From Roseovarius sp. (GTDB taxonomy: Bacteria > Pseudomonadota > Alphaproteobacteria > Rhodobacterales > Rhodobacteraceae), in the NCBI GenBank assembly GCA_021767845.1, contig JAASSQ010000040.1, positions 1 through 16,148 of the forward strand: a stretch of 16,148 bases of DNA, written 5' to 3'. Of this stretch, positions 12,432-16,148 are shown piece after piece. How positions within the stretch are numbered: the stretch's first letter is position 1; every line of letters starts with the position of its first letter. The notes beneath the pieces were generated by a model, which was not told where the DNA came from, ran no database searches, and saw nothing but the letters and a program-made list of their open reading frames with translations. The translations under genes were made by a program, and so were the position numbers.

Positions 12432-13240
12432 GGCCCGGACGCCTCCAGCAGCCCGCCGCGCCGCACCATCTCGACGCGGGTGGCCTTGCCGGTCCGGTCA
12501 TCGGTTTCCACGTAAAGTCCCGACAGCGTGACCTCGCCCATGGCCGGCTGGAACCGCGCACGGCCCATCCCGGTCACGAAACGGCGCATCGGCTCGGTCT
12601 TCTCCATCCCGATGACCGAGTTGTAATCCCCGCACATTCCCGCATCCGCCTGGAACGCGGTTCCCCCGGGCAGGATCTGCGCATCCGCCGTGGGGATATG
12701 CGTGTGAGTGCCCACCACGACGCTGGCGCGCCCGTCGCAGAAATGGCCCATCCCCATCTTCTCCGAGGTGGCCTCGCAATGCATGTCCACCAGCGCCGCC
12801 TGCACCACGCCGCCCGCCGGGTATTTGCGCAGCACCGCGTCCACGGCCGAGAACGGATCGTCGAAACACCGCTTCATGAACACCTGCCCCAGCACTTGCG
12901 TGACCAGAACCTTGCGGCCCCGCGCATCCTGGAAAACACCGGCCCCGCGCCCCGGCGCCTCCCTGGCATAGTTCAACGGCCTGAGCACCCGCGGCTCGGT
13001 CTCGATGAATTGCAGCATGTCCTTCTGGTCGAAGGCATGGTCGCCAAGCGTGACCACATCGGCCCCCGCCTCCAGAAGGCCCTTGGCATGATCGCCCGTC
13101 AAGCCCATGCCCCCCGAGGCGTTCTCGCCATTGACCACCACGAAATCCAGCCGCCAGTCCGCGCGCAGCCCGGGCAAGGCCTCGGCAACGGCCCGGCGCC
13201 CCGCCCGGCCCACGACATCTCCGAGAAACAGTATCTTCAT
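12428..13240 (-). CDS. ymdB: YmdB-like metallophosphoesterase (TIGR00282 family)
   Basis: This is a binuclear-metal phosphodiesterase of 270 aa. The Bacillus YmdB it resembles hydrolyses 2',3'-cyclic nucleotides and influences RNA turnover. Metal-site motifs are visible: MKILFLGDVVGRAGR (Asp8), VVVNGENASGG (Glu39, Asn40), VTLGDHAFDQKDML (Asp67, His68), ALVDMHCEATSEK (His154) and VVGTHTHIPTADAQ (His179, His181), then the structural motif TAFQADAGMCGDY. Position 67 is Asp where the Bacillus protein has Asn. The start at 13240 fits the family start MKILF; an ATG two codons upstream (13246) is equally open, and neither has a strong ribosome site. It follows the cyclo-ligase gene after a 145-bp gap that holds a double-hairpin repeat. 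Confidence 0.9.
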   Translation of the reverse strand: MKILFLGDVVGRAGRRAVAEALPGLRADWRLDFVVVNGENASGGMGLTGDHAKGLLEAGADVVTLGDHAFDQKDMLQFIETEPRVLRPLNYAREAPGRGAGVFQDARGRKVLVTQVLGQVFMKRCFDDPFSAVDAVLRKYPAGGVVQAALVDMHCEATSEKMGMGHFCDGRASVVVGTHTHIPTADAQILPGGTAFQADAGMCGDYNSVIGMEKTEPMRRFVTGMGRARFQPAMGEVTLSGLYVETDDRTGKATRVEMVRRGGLLEASGP

Positions 13241-13296
13241 GGCCATCCGTGTTAGGCCCGTCGGTCCCCGGGCGCAAGGGCACCGGCGCATGGCGG

Positions 13297-13355
13297 CTTC
13301 ATCTGGCCCCAAATACCTCGGGGGAGTCGCCGCAGGCGACGGGGGCAGCGCCCCC
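13297..13355 (-). repeat. Rhodobacteraceae-type intergenic double-hairpin element
   Basis: Two perfect hairpins stand back to back: GGGGGC/GCCCCC with a 3-nt loop (13341-13355) and GTCGCC/GGCGAC with a 3-nt loop (13326-13340). On the minus strand they are followed by TCCCCCGAGGTATTTGGGGC and CAGATGAAG. I remember near-identical strings in intergenic regions of many Rhodobacteraceae, so this is probably a dispersed REP-like element. It sits just beyond the cyclo-ligase stop and may weaken read-through into ymdB or end the upstream message. Confidence 0.7.
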
Positions 13356-13385
13356 ATCCAAAGCCTGCCAAGGCCTCTCCCCGAC

Positions 13386-13946
13386 TCAGCCCATCTCGAT
13401 CACGCCGCGCTCGGTCACCACCATGTCCAGCGGCTGGTCGGTGGGCTCCAGCGGCAGGCCGCTGGCCTCCTGCGCGGCATAGGCAAAGCCGATGGCCAGC
13501 GTCGGGCGCTTTGCGCGCAGCATCTCCAGCGTGCGGTCGTAAAACCCCCCGCCATATCCCAACCGCCCGCCGCGCCGGTCGAAGGCCACCAGCGGCACGA
13601 TCAGGATCTCGGGTTCGATGAACTCATCGACCTCCGGGATCATCGCCCCGAACGGACCTTCCTTCAGCGCGCATCCCGGCGTCCAGCGCGAAAATTTCAG
13701 CGGCAGGCCCAGCCGCTGGATCACCGGCACGCAGACGGGCCCATGCGCCGCGGCCTCCTCCATCGCCGGGCGCGGGTCGATCTCGGTGCGGATCGCCATG
13801 TAGCCCGACAGCGGCACGCCGCGGTAGCCTGCCAGCACCTCCGACAGGTACGCCGCCTCGGCCGGTCCGGCCGCCTCGTGCGCCGCCTTGCGCCGGGCAA
13901 AGGCGGCCTTGCGGGCCGCTCTCTTCACATCGCTCACATCCGTCAT
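13386..13946 (-). CDS. 5-formyltetrahydrofolate cyclo-ligase
   Basis: This cytosolic enzyme (also called 5,10-methenyl-THF synthetase) uses ATP to convert 5-formyl-THF to 5,10-methenyl-THF, returning an inactive folate to the one-carbon pool. At 186 aa it has the family length. The basic N-terminus KRAARKAAFARRKAAHEA is typical. A central region YMAIRTEIDPRPAMEEAAAH follows, and the nucleotide/substrate motif GRLGYGGGFYDRTLEML is clear near residue 130, with VPLVAFDRRG before it. Its ATG at 13946 overlaps the mgtE stop as ATGA, so translation is almost certainly coupled to mgtE; this also explains the weak ribosome site. The double-hairpin element lies just downstream. Confidence 0.94.
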   Translation of the reverse strand: MTDVSDVKRAARKAAFARRKAAHEAAGPAEAAYLSEVLAGYRGVPLSGYMAIRTEIDPRPAMEEAAAHGPVCVPVIQRLGLPLKFSRWTPGCALKEGPFGAMIPEVDEFIEPEILIVPLVAFDRRGGRLGYGGGFYDRTLEMLRAKRPTLAIGFAYAAQEASGLPLEPTDQPLDMVVTERGVIEMG

Positions 13947-15334
13947 AGCAACACCACCGCCGCCAGCCCCAGAAAGGCGAAGAACCCGACCACGTCGGTC
14001 ACCGTGGTCACGAAGGCCCCCGAGGCCAGCGCCGGGTCTATCCCCACCCGCTCCAGCAGCACCGGGATCACCGTGCCCGCCAATCCCGCCACGACCAGGT
14101 TGATGACCATCGCCGCCCCGATCACGTAGCCCAGTTCCGGTCCGCCGAACCACACAACGCCGACGATGCCCATCACCACGGCGAAGATCACGCCGTTCAC
14201 AAGCCCCACCAGAACCTCGCGGCGGATGAACCGCCACACGTTCGCCCCCGTCAGGTCCTTGGTGGCGATGGCCCGCACCGCCACCGTCAGGCTCTGGGTG
14301 CCAGCATTGCCCCCCATCGAGGCCACGATCGGCATCAGCACCGCCAGCGCCACGATCTGGGCGATGGCCGCCTCGAACTGCGCAATGACCATCGAGGCCA
14401 GGATCGCCGTCACCAGGTTCACCGCCAGCCACGGGAAGCGCCGCCGCGTAGTGTCCAGCACCCGGTCGGCCAGGCTGCCCTCGCCGACACCGGCCAGGCG
14501 CAGGATGTCTTCCTCGTGCTCCTCGTCCAGAACGGCCATCGCGTCGTCGATGGTGATCACCCCGACAAGCCGCTCGTCCGCGTCCACCACGGGGGCGGAA
14601 ATCAGGTGATACTGGTTGAAGGCATAGGCCACGTCCGCCTCGTCCTGCGCGACGGGAATGACGTGGAAGGTCTCCTCCACCAGGTCGCGCAGCAGCACTT
14701 CGCGGCGCGACGCCATCAGCTTGCCCAGGGTCACGTTGCCCACCGGGCGCAGCCGCGGATCGACCAGGATGATGTGATAGAACTGGTCGGGCAGATCGTC
14801 CTGGTCGCGCAGGTAATCGATGGCCTCGCCCACGTTCCAGTGCTCGGGCGCCATCACCACTTCGCGCTGCATCAGGCGGCCGGCGGAATAGTCCGGGTAG
14901 GTCAGCGATTGCTGCACCGCGATCCGGTCGCCCGCCTCCAGCGCGCTCAGGATCGCTTCCTGCTCGTGGTCCTCCAAATCCTCGACCAGATCGACCACGT
15001 CATCGGATTCCAGGTCGCGCACCGCGTCGGCCAGCACCTCGGGCGGCAGCAGTCCGATCACCTCCTGGCGCAGCGCATCGTCCAGTTCCGACAGCACGTC
15101 ACCGTCGAAATCGGTGTGGTAAAGCTCGATCAGCCGGCGCCGGTCGAAGGCGTTGATCTGCTCCAGAAGGTCGGCGATGTCGGCCGGGTGCAGATCGGCC
15201 ATTTCCTGCAGCAGCAGGTCGCGGTCGCCCACGTCCACCGCGTAGATGATCCGCGCCACGGCCTGCGGGTTCAGCGAATAGGCGCTGTCCTCGCGCTCGG
15301 CCTCGGGCTCCGCCAGGTTTTCGTTCTCCGCCAT
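13943..15334 (-). CDS. mgtE: MgtE-type magnesium transporter/channel
   Basis: This is an inner-membrane Mg2+ channel of 463 aa, the usual length. The order of parts is standard: an acidic N-domain (about residues 25-135, with LHPADIADLLEQI and LPPEVLADAVRDL), two CBS domains (about 140-265, including YDYSAGRLM-like DYSAGRLMQREVV and HLISAPVVDADERLVGVITI), a connecting helix, then about five membrane helices from residue 290. The pore signature LMPIVASMGGNAGTQSLTVA is intact. In the known family the cytoplasmic domains sense Mg2+ and close the channel when it is plentiful. GGAGG precedes the ATG at 15334. No M-box riboswitch is visible in the short leader. It overlaps the cyclo-ligase gene by ATGA and is divergent from the guanine deaminase gene. 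Confidence 0.96.
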   Translation of the reverse strand: MAENENLAEPEAEREDSAYSLNPQAVARIIYAVDVGDRDLLLQEMADLHPADIADLLEQINAFDRRRLIELYHTDFDGDVLSELDDALRQEVIGLLPPEVLADAVRDLESDDVVDLVEDLEDHEQEAILSALEAGDRIAVQQSLTYPDYSAGRLMQREVVMAPEHWNVGEAIDYLRDQDDLPDQFYHIILVDPRLRPVGNVTLGKLMASRREVLLRDLVEETFHVIPVAQDEADVAYAFNQYHLISAPVVDADERLVGVITIDDAMAVLDEEHEEDILRLAGVGEGSLADRVLDTTRRRFPWLAVNLVTAILASMVIAQFEAAIAQIVALAVLMPIVASMGGNAGTQSLTVAVRAIATKDLTGANVWRFIRREVLVGLVNGVIFAVVMGIVGVVWFGGPELGYVIGAAMVINLVVAGLAGTVIPVLLERVGIDPALASGAFVTTVTDVVGFFAFLGLAAVVLL

Positions 15335-15466
15335 GACCGCCTCCGCCGTTGCGCCCTGCGGGCAGGATTAATCAAGCCGCGCGCGGAAAACAATCGCATT
15401 GCCGGATTTACCATCCGCCGCGCCCGGCCTATCGTCGCGCCCGACCCGCAACAGACCAATGCCGCC
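15335..15466. promoter_or_regulatory. Divergent control region between mgtE and the guanine deaminase gene
   Basis: This 132-bp gap must hold promoters for both genes. It contains an AT-richer patch with an 8-bp palindrome GATTAATC (15366-15373). On the minus strand TTGTTT and TAATCC are 17 bp apart, a weak candidate for the mgtE promoter. I see no good sigma-70 pair for the plus-strand gene and no known riboswitch. Confidence 0.25.
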
Positions 15467-16148
15467 ATGCCCGCAGACGAGATCCTCACAGGCCGCGTCC
15501 TGTCCTTTGCCGAAAGCCCCTTCGACGCCCCGCCCGAACAGGCCGCCTGCCTGCACGAGGCGGTGCTGATCCGCGACGGGCGGATCGCCGCGACCGGCGC
15601 GCTGGCCGACCTGCGCGCCAAAGCCCCCGGCGCGCCCGTCACCCGGCATGACGGGCGGCTGATCTGCGCGGGCTTCGTGGACGCCCATGCCCATTACCCG
15701 CAAACCGCGATCATCGCCAGCTGGGGCAAACGGCTGATCGACTGGCTCGAGGGCTACACCTTCCCCGAAGAGATGCGCCTTGCCGATCCAGCCTACGCCA
15801 GCGACATCGCCGGGCGCTATCTCGACCTGACGCTGGCGCATGGCACCACCACCGTGGCCAGCTTCTGCACCTCGCACGCCCACAGCGCCGATGCCTTCTT
15901 CGCGGCGGCGCAGGCGCGCGGTCTGCGCGCCGTGGCGGGCAAGACCTGCATGGACCGCAACGCCCCCGCAGCCCTTTGCGACAGCGCCCAAAGCGCCCAT
16001 GACGACAGCGCCGCGCTGATCGCCCGCTGGCACGGAACCGGCCGGCTGACCTACGCGATCACCCCGCGCTTCGCCCCCACTTCCAGCCCCGATCAGCTTG
16101 CCGCGCTCGGCGCGCTCTGGGCCGCGCACCCGACCTGCCTCATGCAGA
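15467..16148 (+). CDS. guaD: Guanine deaminase, N-terminal half (cut by window edge)
   Basis: The enzyme is an amidohydrolase that deaminates guanine to xanthine in purine salvage and breakdown. The first 227 codons are present. The first zinc motif is seen as FVDAHAHYPQTAIIASWGKR (His74, His76). It is followed by LIDWLEGYTFPEEM, GTTTVASFCTSHAHSADAFF, AGKTCMDRNAPAAL and LTYAITPRFAPTSSPDQLAA, all typical of bacterial guanine deaminases and not of other amidohydrolases. The window ends at CLMQ, just where the next zinc-ligand His of the family is expected. The ATG at 15467 is supported by the family N-terminus (an early strand, then EAVLIRDGRIAATG), but it has no clear ribosome site. It is divergent from mgtE. 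Confidence 0.93.
   Translation, partial: MPADEILTGRVLSFAESPFDAPPEQAACLHEAVLIRDGRIAATGALADLRAKAPGAPVTRHDGRLICAGFVDAHAHYPQTAIIASWGKRLIDWLEGYTFPEEMRLADPAYASDIAGRYLDLTLAHGTTTVASFCTSHAHSADAFFAAAQARGLRAVAGKTCMDRNAPAALCDSAQSAHDDSAALIARWHGTGRLTYAITPRFAPTSSPDQLAALGALWAAHPTCLMQ

Noticed and set aside
11002..12531. A 509-codon plus-strand frame antisense to the second SLC13 gene
   Set aside because: Same reasoning: mirror of a recognisable transporter, low-complexity composition, and no ribosome site.
13241..13357. N-terminal extension of the YmdB-like gene from 13357
   Set aside because: It would translate through the double-hairpin repeat element; the family starts with MKILFLGD.
15335..15466. M-box or other riboswitch in front of mgtE
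   Set aside because: The leader is too short and shows none of the conserved helices of the Mg2+ riboswitch.

Overview
This is a GC-rich window with strongly GC-biased third codon positions. The gene content points to an alphaproteobacterium of the Rhodobacteraceae (Rhodobacter/Paracoccus/Roseobacter type). Supporting clues are the split propionyl-CoA carboxylase locus with small lipoproteins between pccB and pccA, a TTTGC-rich control region upstream of pccB, and a double-hairpin intergenic element at 13297-13355 of a kind I remember from many Rhodobacteraceae genomes. The species cannot be fixed from sequence alone.

Layout. (1) 1-4539, minus strand: the propionyl-CoA carboxylase region. 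Transcription runs pccB, a secreted DUF6497-like protein, a 47-aa lipoprotein, a 119-aa protein of unknown function, a 69-aa glycine-zipper lipoprotein, then pccA, which is cut by the left edge. Two good intrinsic terminators (1437-1477 and 1014-1048) break this series, so it is not one simple operon. (2) 4540-7317: the pccB control region, a divergent Bcr/CflA-type MFS exporter (plus), a LysE/ArgO-type amino-acid exporter (minus), and divergent from it a FAS1 (fasciclin) lipoprotein with a strong terminator. (3) 7318-7756: about 440 bp without a convincing gene, ending in three alternating copies of TTTCGTAC/GTACGAAA just beyond yebC. (4) 7757-12201: yebC (minus), divergent from an SLC13/RCK_C permease (plus), which converges on a second SLC13/RCK_C permease (minus). 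With the starts chosen here, both permease genes are 1782 bp. (5) 12198-15334, minus strand: mgtE, 5-formyl-THF cyclo-ligase (ATGA overlap with mgtE), the repeat element, a YmdB-like phosphodiesterase, a doubtful 77-codon ORF, then the second permease. (6) 15467 to the right edge: the N-terminal half of guanine deaminase, divergent from mgtE.

How the genes fit together. PccA and PccB are the two subunits of propionyl-CoA carboxylase, which makes methylmalonyl-CoA from propionyl-CoA. The five TTTGC units upstream of pccB look like a target for a ScfR/PccR-type regulator. The rest is mostly membrane transport (MFS drug exporter, amino-acid exporter, two SLC13 permeases, Mg2+ channel) and housekeeping (YebC, folate salvage, 2',3'-cyclic nucleotide phosphodiesterase, purine salvage). 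I see no mobile element, CRISPR array, tRNA or rRNA. No large new system stands out. The more interesting items are regulatory: the pccB control region, the alternating repeats after yebC, the tail-to-tail permease pair with a hairpin across both stop codons, and a possible small RNA at 1437-1670.
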